IMG/VR virus record: IMGVR_UViG_3300028829_005696
Span: 1-27,691 of that record
Source: a virus
Strand: one strand, 5' to 3'
DNA length: 27,691 nucleotides
Shown: piece after piece, positions 1 to 6,823 of the stretch
How positions within the stretch are numbered: the stretch's first letter is position 1
How the letters are laid out: each line of letters opens with the position of its first letter
Translations under genes and position numbers: made by a program
Notes under the pieces: model-generated
The model's input: the letters and a program-made list of their open reading frames with translations, nothing else
Told to the model about the DNA's origin: nothing
Database searches by the model: none

Positions 1-300
1 TGGTTTAAATTCTTTGCCAGTTAATGCTGCATAACCACGAGCTGGCAATGATCCTATACCTGCGGTTATATCCGCTAGCCCCTGTAAGCCGCCTGTAAGC
101 CCCGCTAAGGCGCTTTCTCCCATTCCTTGATACATTGCAGCAGGTCCTACAGAAGTCTGCTCTGATGGGCTTATTGTAGCTTCAGGTACAGCTAAGCCCC
201 TTCTTTTCATTTCAGCAGCAATCTCATCACGTGAATATTGTGGAACTTTAAGACCGCGTCTTTTAATTTCGGCTTCAATTTCTTCGCGTGTGTATGCCAT
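1..300 (-). CDS. Ejection (internal virion) protein, N-terminal part, cut by window edge
   Basis: The frame is open from the ATG at 300 to position 1, giving the first 100 residues; the rest lies outside the window. A GGAAG ribosome site formed by the end of the upstream gene lies just before the ATG. The N-terminus has two near-identical 18-residue units, YTREEIEAEIKRRGLKVP (residues 3-20) and YSRDEIAAEMKRRGLAVP (residues 21-38), followed by a Gly/Ala-rich hydrophobic stretch (GESALAGLTGGLQGLADI). By position, last in a P22-type head block after two ejection-type genes, it should be the large DNA-ejection protein equivalent to P22 gp16. The short charged repeats resemble SHOCT/HeH-like modules seen at the ends of phage proteins, but that is only a resemblance. 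Function is inferred from order and composition. Confidence 0.7.
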   Translation of the reverse strand, partial: MAYTREEIEAEIKRRGLKVPQYSRDEIAAEMKRRGLAVPEATISPSEQTSVGPAAMYQGMGESALAGLTGGLQGLADITAGIGSLPARGYAALTGKEFKP

Positions 301-304
301 CTGT

Positions 305-1150
305 TTATCTTCCGTACATTTCTAGCAACTCTTCACTGCTAAGTTGCGATAATGGTTTAACTTCTTGAGTACTTTCTGCTCCACGTGGAACATATTTTTC
401 TTGAGTTGGGCTTCGCAAAGGTGATTGCATGGCTTGTTTTTGTGCAAAATCATGCAATGTTTTTAATTCGTCCCATCTGCTTTGTACTAATTCAGGTCCG
501 GCTCTCCAGCTTCCAGGATCAACTGCTTTCTCAAGCAATTCAGTCTGTCTAACCGAAGCATTTTCACCTAATAGCTTTCTTGTTTCCGCAACTAATTGTG
601 GGATAGTAGTATTAACAAAAGTTTGATATTTAACATAATTTGGATCAGTTTCGCCCAAACCAAGCGAGCCACTGATGCCAGACACTGCTTCTAAACCTCT
701 TCCACCAAGAGTACTATATTTTTTTGCAGCTTCAATAAACCCCTGATCTTCTGCATGATCAATAATGTTTTGTGCTAGAGGTGCTGCATATCTTGCTTGT
801 TTAATACTGGTAGGTATCATTCCTCTTTCAAGATATGATTGTGCCGCGCCTTTGTATTCTTCGCTTCCCGGTTCGAATCCAGCTGCCGCTAAATTTTGCA
901 TTAAGGCAGTTGGTTTAGAAGGAGCATATCCCGACAATGCTTGTTGTGCTTTTGCCTCTAACAATTGTTGCTGCAAAGGCATTAATTGCGCTTCTTGTGC
1001 TGCTTTTTGCTGGGCTAATTTTTGTTGCTCAGCCATTTGCTTCATATTCAAACCTTGCATCAATCCTTGTTGCAGATTTTGCAAACCAAAGTAACCAGGG
1101 CTTGCTTGTGCCATTGTCAGAGGTTTAAAACGCATTACACCTATAGCCAT
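305..1150 (-). CDS. Ejection (internal virion) protein, gp20-like by position
   Basis: 281 aa with a strong AAGGAG site before the ATG at 1150; its stop lies 4 nt from the next start. Residues about 35-70 form a Gln/Ala/Leu-rich helix (many QQ pairs), likely a coiled coil; the rest is helical and hydrophilic, with no membrane segment or enzyme motif. It is second of three consecutive genes with ejection-protein composition downstream of the gp10-like gene, the place of P22 gene 20. In that family these proteins sit in the virion and leave with the DNA to form the channel across the cell envelope. I see no diagnostic motif, so the call rests on gene order, size and composition. Confidence 0.65.
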   Translation of the reverse strand: MAIGVMRFKPLTMAQASPGYFGLQNLQQGLMQGLNMKQMAEQQKLAQQKAAQEAQLMPLQQQLLEAKAQQALSGYAPSKPTALMQNLAAAGFEPGSEEYKGAAQSYLERGMIPTSIKQARYAAPLAQNIIDHAEDQGFIEAAKKYSTLGGRGLEAVSGISGSLGLGETDPNYVKYQTFVNTTIPQLVAETRKLLGENASVRQTELLEKAVDPGSWRAGPELVQSRWDELKTLHDFAQKQAMQSPLRSPTQEKYVPRGAESTQEVKPLSQLSSEELLEMYGR

Positions 1151-1161
1151 GTTTTATCTCC

Positions 1162-1788
1162 TTATAAAAACAAGCTTGCTCCAGCACCAAGCAAACTGCC
1201 TAAGCCGCCCATCAAGCCGGCTTGTGATTGTTGCTCTGCTTGCATCTTAGCCTCTTCTAATCCTGCTCGACTCATCCCAGATTGCGCTAAATCTTCAGCC
1301 AATCCGCGACCCATGCCAGCACCTAATTGTGTTAAGCCAGATAAACCGCTTACACCTGTTCCATACAAACCTAAAACGCGATTTAAATAGTCGCCGTAAT
1401 CTTGCTCGCCCATACCATAAATTTGTTTTGCAAGCGCTTGTTGCTCAGCAGGGCTACCTAACTGTCCGCCTGCTGCTGCGGCTCTGTTAGCGGCCTCTGT
1501 TGCCTGCATCATCGATTGTTGCATACCTGGGCTTGTGCGATATCCAGCGCCTAATGCCTGCATGAGTGCGCCTGGGTCTTGCAACAAACCAGTTAGTTGT
1601 TGCTGTAGGCCGCCTAAGCTTTCTTCACCTGCTTGGATATAAGGCTGAAAATATGGACTTATAGTTCCAGGTATTTGCTCAAGTTGTGACTCAACTCCGC
1701 TATAGTCTGGTTCTTGACCACCAAATAGAGACCCTAAAGCGCCACCAACGGCCATCGGCCCCAAATATTTTGCTAGTGTGTCATCCAT
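1162..1788 (-). CDS. DNA transfer/ejection protein, gp7-like
   Basis: The start is the ATG at 1788, not the TTG one codon upstream, because AAGGAG sits 7 nt before the ATG; this gives 208 aa. The protein is very rich in Gly, Ala, Gln and Leu. It has a short hydrophobic Gly-rich N-terminus (GPMAVGGALGSLFGG) and a matching hydrophobic C-terminal tail (GLMGGLGSLLGAGASLFL). Glycine-zipper ends like these are typical of podovirus DNA-transfer proteins such as P22 gp7, which insert into or cross membranes during ejection. Order (after gp10-like, before a gp20-like gene) agrees. Function is inferred by composition and synteny. Confidence 0.7.
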   Translation of the reverse strand: MDDTLAKYLGPMAVGGALGSLFGGQEPDYSGVESQLEQIPGTISPYFQPYIQAGEESLGGLQQQLTGLLQDPGALMQALGAGYRTSPGMQQSMMQATEAANRAAAAGGQLGSPAEQQALAKQIYGMGEQDYGDYLNRVLGLYGTGVSGLSGLTQLGAGMGRGLAEDLAQSGMSRAGLEEAKMQAEQQSQAGLMGGLGSLLGAGASLFL

Positions 1789-1805
1789 CAAAAAACTCCT
1801 TGAAC

Positions 1806-2066
1806 TTATGTTAGTATATTTACAAATATACCAGAATTGTTAACCATCATGCGCTTAGTAGTACTGTTGTAAACAATTTTGCCAATATTCTCGTCACCTG
1901 TTAATTGCGCAATACTCGCATCATCTAAAAAAGGGAACTTATAACCAGAATCGTTAAAATTGATTCGTAATTGGGTAATCAAGTTTTGAAAAAATGACAA
2001 CCAAACTTGAGAAATCATGTTTTGACCTTGTAAAAAATTTGCGTTCGGTACGTTTGGCGTTTTCAT
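1806..2066 (-). CDS. Small virion-associated protein of unknown role
   Basis: 86 aa; its ATG overlaps the stop of the gp10-like gene (ATGA), so the two are translationally coupled. Visible features are an N-terminal segment rich in Asn and aromatic residues (QVWLSFFQNLITQLRINF) and a C-terminal part with a small beta-rich look (NIGKIVYNSTTKRMMVNNSG). That last motif resembles the strand-turn-strand found in phage fibre and base proteins that report a value on a surface (compare the ATIYN start of the 1108-aa fibre). Placement between head-completion and ejection genes is where P22 carries genes 26 and 14, but no homology to either is evident. Probably a virion or assembly component. Confidence 0.6.
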   Translation of the reverse strand: MKTPNVPNANFLQGQNMISQVWLSFFQNLITQLRINFNDSGYKFPFLDDASIAQLTGDENIGKIVYNSTTKRMMVNNSGIFVNILT

Positions 2067-3478
2067 GCGTATATATCCATCGTTGAGTTAGTCACAACAA
2101 AACGGTTTTTGCCCCAGAATCGAAACTGAAAGGTAATATTGTCGCACCTACCAAGTCGCCAAAAGTCAACCTGACCTCGGCGAACACCTAATGGTTTTAA
2201 ATCTTGCGAAACGTCAATGCCGTAATTAACGCCGTCATCTTTGCTTATTGACAGCGTAACGATCCCTGGTGGGTCGCTCTGGCCTTGCTCCATCTGGACG
2301 TTAACGCGGTTAACAATAAATATTTCATTTCTTGGCGTTCTAAATCTCTTTGTAATCCTAGCCCGTGGTATTACCTTGCCGTTATATGTCGTAATATTCG
2401 TGCTCATTTCATAAAGCTTTGAATCATTGAAACTAATAAAATAAAGTTTGTTTCCAAAACGCACGACGCTTTTCGCTATGTGCTTATTGCGATTCTCGTC
2501 TGTTAGGGTAAAAAACATTTTACTTGTGAAGTCGTACACGATACTAAAGTTATCAGTAACAAACGTCAGATGATAAAAAACATGTCCGTCAATCTGATAT
2601 AGAAACCCGAAGCTATCTTCTGGGTTTTCAAATTCGCTCAGCTTAAAGTCTAAACCTTCAGTACTGATATGAATTGGCAAGTTACCAGTCGTGTAAACAA
2701 TTGTTGGGTTTGATTTCTCGTTTTTAGCAAGCCATACGACCATGCCAAAACCTTCGGCTATTGTTTCGCGTGACAGCACACCATAATCAATCGCCAAACT
2801 GTTTTCACGAACATAGGGAAATAGCGGAGGAGGTAACCCTTGGTCCATCCAGATCTCACTAGCTTTTTGACCCATAATCCAGACTTGTCGATCCCTGACA
2901 ACTGCGGCTTGTAAAATGTCTGCCTTTGTTTGCAAAGATTGGTTGTCTAGCGGATCCCACAACGTGCCATCGCTTAACGCTGATAGGTACCACTTACCAT
3001 TATCAGCCGTTGCAATAAAGTAACCGTCTTGGAAGTCAATATAAACGGGTATGAAATCAATCGGTGCTTTTGTAAAACTTGGCGTCTCATAGTTGTAAAT
3101 CCAAATGTCCCGGCCATCTTCGATTGCAATCTGATTGGCAAAGTTTTCAGTAATATGGACAGGTCCATTAGTTGAGTCGAGCCTACCGACTTCTCTTGAG
3201 CCTAAGAAGCTTGTTACCGTGTAAACAGTATCGCCAAACACAGCGACTAATTCATTTAGCCTTGTACTTAGAAAGATTCCACGCGCTTCGCCTACGCTAA
3301 AATCGAGAACCTCTTCATATCCTGCAAAATCAACCAGTGCTGGCGTTTTGCTATCAATGCCTGAGACCATCATGTTAAAAGTCTCTTCCGTTGTCATATC
3401 TGGGTAACGTGCAAACGTAGTACCCCCGATGATGCCAACGTCATGCGTTGATGGTTGAATGTTCCCAAAGTTTGGCAT
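2063..3478 (-). CDS. Packaged DNA stabilisation protein, P22 gp10-like
   Basis: The likely start is the ATG at 3478, which overlaps the upstream stop as TAATG and has GGGAG at good distance; a TTG at 3490 would add four residues. The resulting 471 aa is almost exactly the length of P22 gp10 (472 aa). The protein is beta-rich with repeated aromatic/Gly strands (for example DGYFIATADNGKWYLS and GKVIPRARITKRFRTP), as expected for the six-fold tail hub that closes the portal and holds the packaged DNA. The upstream gene is gp4-like, matching the P22 order 4-10. The family assignment is well supported by length, order and sequence character. Confidence 0.85.
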   Translation of the reverse strand: MPNFGNIQPSTHDVGIIGGTTFARYPDMTTEETFNMMVSGIDSKTPALVDFAGYEEVLDFSVGEARGIFLSTRLNELVAVFGDTVYTVTSFLGSREVGRLDSTNGPVHITENFANQIAIEDGRDIWIYNYETPSFTKAPIDFIPVYIDFQDGYFIATADNGKWYLSALSDGTLWDPLDNQSLQTKADILQAAVVRDRQVWIMGQKASEIWMDQGLPPPLFPYVRENSLAIDYGVLSRETIAEGFGMVVWLAKNEKSNPTIVYTTGNLPIHISTEGLDFKLSEFENPEDSFGFLYQIDGHVFYHLTFVTDNFSIVYDFTSKMFFTLTDENRNKHIAKSVVRFGNKLYFISFNDSKLYEMSTNITTYNGKVIPRARITKRFRTPRNEIFIVNRVNVQMEQGQSDPPGIVTLSISKDDGVNYGIDVSQDLKPLGVRRGQVDFWRLGRCDNITFQFRFWGKNRFVVTNSTMDIYA

Positions 3479-4173
3479 TATGGCTCCCAACCTTTGCCAA
3501 GGTTAGCTTGGCCATAACTAAAATTACCACCGCGTGAAAAGTTACTTGGCTTTTTAATGGTTAAATCAACGCCTACCATCTTATCAAGTTGTGATTCTAG
3601 TCCTTTTAACGTTGGCTCTAGTTGTCCAGGGAATTGATGCCCGTAAAAGTCACACAACCTTTTGGCGAGTTTGTATTTTAAATAACTAACATAAAAGCGA
3701 TCTAATAAAGATGTTGTGTCAGTATCTAAATCTAAATTTTGCAATTTGTATTTTCCGGTGATTTGAAACTCATAAGCTTGATCTGGTGTAAAATACAAAT
3801 AAAACCGAATTCCACCCACTTCACGTTGACTATAATAGTGAAAGGGCAGACTGCTTATATCTTCGACCCGAGAATCGCCCCAAAAACTTTGTTGACTATC
3901 TCGAATCATTCTATATCGGACATTGTCAATGAAGAAGGTTACATCAGTTTCATTGACAAGATCAGGGATTGTAAATTCTTTTTCACCCTGCGTGCCGTTA
4001 TAGGTTGTTTGCGTGTAATACGGAATCAACGCGGAGCTAATAGACTTTTCAGCTAAAATATCGTTTAGTATATCCAAGCCATCTATTGCTTGCGTGTCTG
4101 ATATCGTCTCAAAGTCACGAGACAAGATGCCAGATAAGTAATAAGCATTTGCTATTAGCTGCCGCGTTATCAT
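3478..4173 (-). CDS. Head completion / tail accessory factor, P22 gp4-like
   Basis: 231 aa, longer than P22 gp4 (166 aa) but with the look of that family: an N-terminal helical segment (MITRQLIANAYYLSGILSRD), a conserved LDILNDILAEKS helix near residue 35-46, a beta-rich middle (VTFFIDNVRYRMIRDS) and a C-terminal helical region with YVSYLKYKLAKRLCDFYG. In P22 this protein binds beneath the portal after packaging and receives gp10. AAGG precedes the ATG, and its stop overlaps the next start. It sits directly after the coat gene, as in P22. P22 gp4 also has peptidoglycan hydrolase activity; I see no residue pattern here that would support or exclude that. Confidence 0.8.
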   Translation of the reverse strand: MITRQLIANAYYLSGILSRDFETISDTQAIDGLDILNDILAEKSISSALIPYYTQTTYNGTQGEKEFTIPDLVNETDVTFFIDNVRYRMIRDSQQSFWGDSRVEDISSLPFHYYSQREVGGIRFYLYFTPDQAYEFQITGKYKLQNLDLDTDTTSLLDRFYVSYLKYKLAKRLCDFYGHQFPGQLEPTLKGLESQLDKMVGVDLTIKKPSNFSRGGNFSYGQANLGKGWEP

Positions 4174-4188
4174 CCTTATGCCCTCAAC

Positions 4189-5385
4189 TTAGAGTGGGTA
4201 TGCAATCCGCATCGCGTAATCAGGTACTAATGTAGAACCCCAAATTACGTCGTTAACGAATCCTCTTTCGTTTTGACCGAAGAGAGAACCGTAGTACATA
4301 CGGAAAGATGCACCACTGTCAGGATCAACCATGTTACCCGTGGGAAAAGGGGTTTCTTCGGGTAATTGAGGCAAAGCTGCAAATAAAGGCTTATTTGCCA
4401 CGATTAATCCTGCTCTATGTGATGGACATACACGTGCTTCTGCGCCGACAACGGAAGTGTTAACGTTGCTGTTAGCATTTGTAGGATCATCAATTAATGC
4501 TGGGAAAACTTGTACAGTAGCTACGCCACCCACAGAATCAACGTTACCAACAACACGTACTTGAACGAATTGTGAAGTTTGTTGATGACCTGTGAAGCCT
4601 AAGAAGAACAAGCTGTTTGCAACTGTGCCTGCATCATAACCAGCAGTAGCCAGTGTGATAATGTCGCCATCTTTGTAGGTATCAATGTCAGATGAAGCGT
4701 TAGACAATGTTAGCAATGTACCTGTTGGGTCAATAGCATCAACTGTTAAGACGTCGCCTGCGTTACCAGCAGTCCCTGCGGTATGAATTGGCAACAAGTT
4801 GCTGCTATAGAATTCAGCGTTGCTAAATTTGCCAAGCATCCAAGAATTAGCAATTTCGTTGTTACGGTTAAGCGCGAATTCGTTTAAGCCTGAGCCTACT
4901 ACCGATGGTATTGTGGTATCAGAAACATAAACTTCAGCTTCTGCATTTGGCGATCCGAAGTTACGGTAGTTTGCCAACGCTTGAGCGTATTGTTGGTAGC
5001 TGTTGATTGGTTGAATTACGTTGCTGCCAGGACCTGGTACATTGAAAGTGCGGTAGGTGTTGCTTACAGCATTTTCCGCGATGTTTTCACCTACGCGTGA
5101 ACCAAGTTCAAAGCTGTAAGCAACGTTTTCAGCTTGGTCAACAATCAAGTTCTGAACGCGTTGTTCAGCGCCTTGGAAAGTTGCAACTAAGCTAGAATTT
5201 GCAACAAAACGAGGAGGCAAGTCAAAAGATACGGTGTCGCCTAAGTTGCAGTTGCCTGCAAAGTTTTGAAAGTTGTTAAACTTTTTGTTCGCAGTAGCGA
5301 TCCATGGGTTTTGGTTAATAAGCAACGCAAGAGATGACTCTTGATAGGTAATCACTTGTTGCAAGATATTGTCAGAAGTAGCCAT
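4189..5385 (-). CDS. Major capsid (coat) protein, P22 gp5-like
   Basis: 398 aa (P22 coat 430 aa). Motifs typical of this HK97-fold subfamily include an N-terminal helix (ITYQESSLALLINQNPWIATANKK), LGDTVSFDLPPRF near residue 47-59, a mid-chain insertion-domain-like section around residues 170-300 (GDVLTVDAIDPTGTLLTLS, DGDIITLATAGYD) and a C-terminal FRMYYGSLFGQNERGF region. The start has GAGG about 10 nt upstream. It follows a scaffold gene and precedes a gp4-like gene. Its codons read as a highly expressed gene: regular, few rare triplets. A terminator-like hairpin sits between scaffold and coat, so the amounts of the two products may be tuned separately. Confidence 0.88.
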   Translation of the reverse strand: MATSDNILQQVITYQESSLALLINQNPWIATANKKFNNFQNFAGNCNLGDTVSFDLPPRFVANSSLVATFQGAEQRVQNLIVDQAENVAYSFELGSRVGENIAENAVSNTYRTFNVPGPGSNVIQPINSYQQYAQALANYRNFGSPNAEAEVYVSDTTIPSVVGSGLNEFALNRNNEIANSWMLGKFSNAEFYSSNLLPIHTAGTAGNAGDVLTVDAIDPTGTLLTLSNASSDIDTYKDGDIITLATAGYDAGTVANSLFFLGFTGHQQTSQFVQVRVVGNVDSVGGVATVQVFPALIDDPTNANSNVNTSVVGAEARVCPSHRAGLIVANKPLFAALPQLPEETPFPTGNMVDPDSGASFRMYYGSLFGQNERGFVNDVIWGSTLVPDYAMRIAYPL

Positions 5386-5404
5386 TGTATTAAACCTCTA
5401 TATA

Positions 5405-5443
5405 ATAAAAAAGTTATAACAGTGGCTAAGCTACTAAGTTATA
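5405..5443 (-). terminator. Terminator-like hairpin between scaffold and coat genes
   Basis: Read on the minus strand, TATAAC at 5443-5438 pairs with GTTATA at 5420-5415, and inside this AGTAG pairs with CCACT (one G-T) around the loop CTTAG, with a 2-nt bulge on one side. A run of six T follows at 5412-5407. The stem overlaps the scaffold stop codon. This is the shape of an intrinsic, probably leaky, terminator. The coat gene's GAGG ribosome site follows closely, so read-through or a nearby promoter must supply coat mRNA. Confidence 0.5.
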
Positions 5444-6194
5444 CAGTCCACTTAGACCGTAGTTGCTTTATGCTGCTTGACCCACTGTCGGTTTTTACGT
5501 TAGAGGGTCTGATCTGATTAAGCGGTTCGCCAGGGCGTCCTTTTTCCTTTGCAAGCTCATTATTGCGCATAGACTCGCTAAGCTGTCTGAGCTCCTTCAT
5601 TGCAACGGCGGCCATTGGGTTAGCAACCTGATGCCCGGTGTATGGGTCAATAACAGGCTGAAAGCTTGAGGCCAGTTCGCGCATTTTAGAAGGATTCTTG
5701 CCAAGGTGATAAAGAACATCGCCGGCATTGTCTACGGAGTTGGATGCAGCTAGTAAACCTGGGAACTGTGTGTAGGGCACTTCTTTTGTGACCTCCTCAA
5801 AATCCTCATATTTACTTGCGGCTGCCTCAATCTTAGTTTGCAGTGACTCAATTAGCTTTTGCGCTTCAGCATTGGCTTGCGCTTCTTGCTGTTGCCTCTG
5901 CATATCTGCCAATCGCTTATCAAGTTCAGAAGCAATCTCCTGACCAATATCAAGGGCAACATTCTGTTGTCCCATATTATTAGTGGGCTGTTCATGAGCT
6001 TGTACAACATCCTTGCCAAATCCCTCACGAGCTTTAGCTATTTTTGCCTTAACAATTTCATTCACTTGAGATTGAGGAATCATTTTCTCTTGTTGCTCGT
6101 GTGCCACTTCTGGCGCACTTACTTCAGGAGTTGATTCAACCATAGGCTCATTGCTGACATCAGCAATTACGCCATCCATAGCGTTATCAGTCAT
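5439..6194 (-). CDS. Scaffolding protein
   Basis: 251 aa (P22 gp8 is 303 aa), highly charged and Gln/Glu-rich. A predicted coiled-coil stretch runs from about residue 85 to 125 (ELDKRLADMQRQQQEAQANA). The C-terminus is basic (SIKQLRSKWTV), the kind of helix-turn-helix end that binds the inside of coat subunits in P22-like scaffolds. It is acidic at the N-terminus and has no enzymatic motifs. It sits between the portal block and the coat gene, exactly the P22 position of gene 8. Transcription probably starts at the promoter at 6349-6379, about 155 nt upstream, leaving a long 5' leader of unknown purpose. Confidence 0.82.
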   Translation of the reverse strand: MTDNAMDGVIADVSNEPMVESTPEVSAPEVAHEQQEKMIPQSQVNEIVKAKIAKAREGFGKDVVQAHEQPTNNMGQQNVALDIGQEIASELDKRLADMQRQQQEAQANAEAQKLIESLQTKIEAAASKYEDFEEVTKEVPYTQFPGLLAASNSVDNAGDVLYHLGKNPSKMRELASSFQPVIDPYTGHQVANPMAAVAMKELRQLSESMRNNELAKEKGRPGEPLNQIRPSNVKTDSGSSSIKQLRSKWTV

Positions 6195-6348
6195 AATTTC
6201 CCTCTTTGACTATCACCCCGTCACGGTTAATCCAACGTTACATGCGTGTCATGACCATTTTACCTGATGGCTCAGTTAAACCGTAATTAAAGCCTACGTG
6301 GCTTTGCTGTTAATTTTCTTCATTGAATAATAACAGCTCTATGAAAAC

Positions 6349-6379
6349 ATTATATACATTTAATGTATATAGTTGTCAA
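6349..6379 (-). promoter_or_regulatory. Sigma70-type promoter for scaffold and coat genes
   Basis: On the minus strand TTGACA (6379-6374) is followed after 17 nt by TATATA (6356-6351); TATAAT lies two bases further on (6354-6349). This is the best promoter match in the window. The -35 overlaps the stop codon of the 83-aa gene, so the promoter begins a new unit for scaffold, coat and downstream virion genes. Confidence 0.7.
6352..6370. promoter_or_regulatory. 19-bp palindrome inside the scaffold/coat promoter, candidate operator
   Basis: ATATACATT (6352-6360) and AATGTATAT (6362-6370) are perfect inverted copies around one central base. The palindrome fills most of the spacer and the -10 element of the promoter, so a bound protein would block RNA polymerase. 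Its half-site TACATT/AATGTA is also the core of the larger palindrome next to the XRE repressor gene (19632-19655). Confidence 0.55.
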
Positions 6380-6627
6380 ACTTTTGACTTTTTGCCGGCG
6401 CATTTCCAACGCTTGCGTGAAAGCCTAAGCGGACTATTAGGGTTTTTGGCAGCTTTAGGGTGCTTTTTCATCTGGCCCTGACTGCGTGCACAGTATGCAT
6501 CGCCTTTCTTTGTGCCAGGTTTGACGCGGGGACCGCCGCCTTTAGCTTTACCCGCTTGCCCGTAGCTTACCTTTTTCCCAGTAGCCGTAATCTTAACTTT
6601 AGCTTTACCTTTTCGCGGTGTAGCCAT
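6376..6627 (-). CDS. Small basic Cys-containing phage protein, unknown function
   Basis: 83 aa, about a third Lys/Arg, with an N-terminus of Lys/Gly repeats (KGKAKVKITATGKKVSYG) and a C-terminal part with two Cys and the order GDAYCARSQG then SPLRLSRKRWKCAGKK. The pair YCARS ... LSRKRWKC recurs in small proteins near portal and scaffold genes of many marine and freshwater phages, to my recollection; the function is not established there. The charge suggests nucleic-acid binding, and the two Cys could form a disulphide or share a metal. The ATG follows the preceding stop by 2 nt; the ribosome site is weak, so coupling is likely. Confidence 0.7.
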   Translation of the reverse strand: MATPRKGKAKVKITATGKKVSYGQAGKAKGGGPRVKPGTKKGDAYCARSQGQMKKHPKAAKNPNSPLRLSRKRWKCAGKKSKV

Positions 6628-6629
6628 CG

Positions 6630-6818
6630 TTATTTTTTGTCGCCTGACATAGTTTTGTACATGTTTTTGTTGTGCGCGCCTTTGCCATTGTCGTGCATGG
6701 TTTCGTATTTCATTACTTTAGGCTTCATCATTGCATGCTTAGGTGAGCCACCTGTTGTTGGTTTGCCTGCTGTCTTTTTTTGTGCGCTTATCGCATAACC
6801 TTTATCTTTCATGTTCAT
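6630..6818 (-). CDS. Small Lys/Met-rich protein, unknown function
   Basis: 62 aa with AGGAG before the ATG at 6818, starting right after the portal stop. It is polar and rich in Lys, Met, Gly and Thr, with no hydrophobic core (for example GGSPKHAMMKPKVMKYETMH), so it is probably disordered or a partner-binding peptide. It lies between portal and the 83-aa basic gene and shares their direction. A role in head assembly or DNA packaging is a guess from position only. Confidence 0.6.
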   Translation of the reverse strand: MNMKDKGYAISAQKKTAGKPTTGGSPKHAMMKPKVMKYETMHDNGKGAHNKNMYKTMSGDKK

Positions 6819-6823
6819 ATCTC

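Noticed and set aside
6289-6305. AAAGCC-TACGT-GGCTTT hairpin in the scaffold leader
   Set aside because: Only 6 bp, no T run and no link to the ribosome site; too weak to list.
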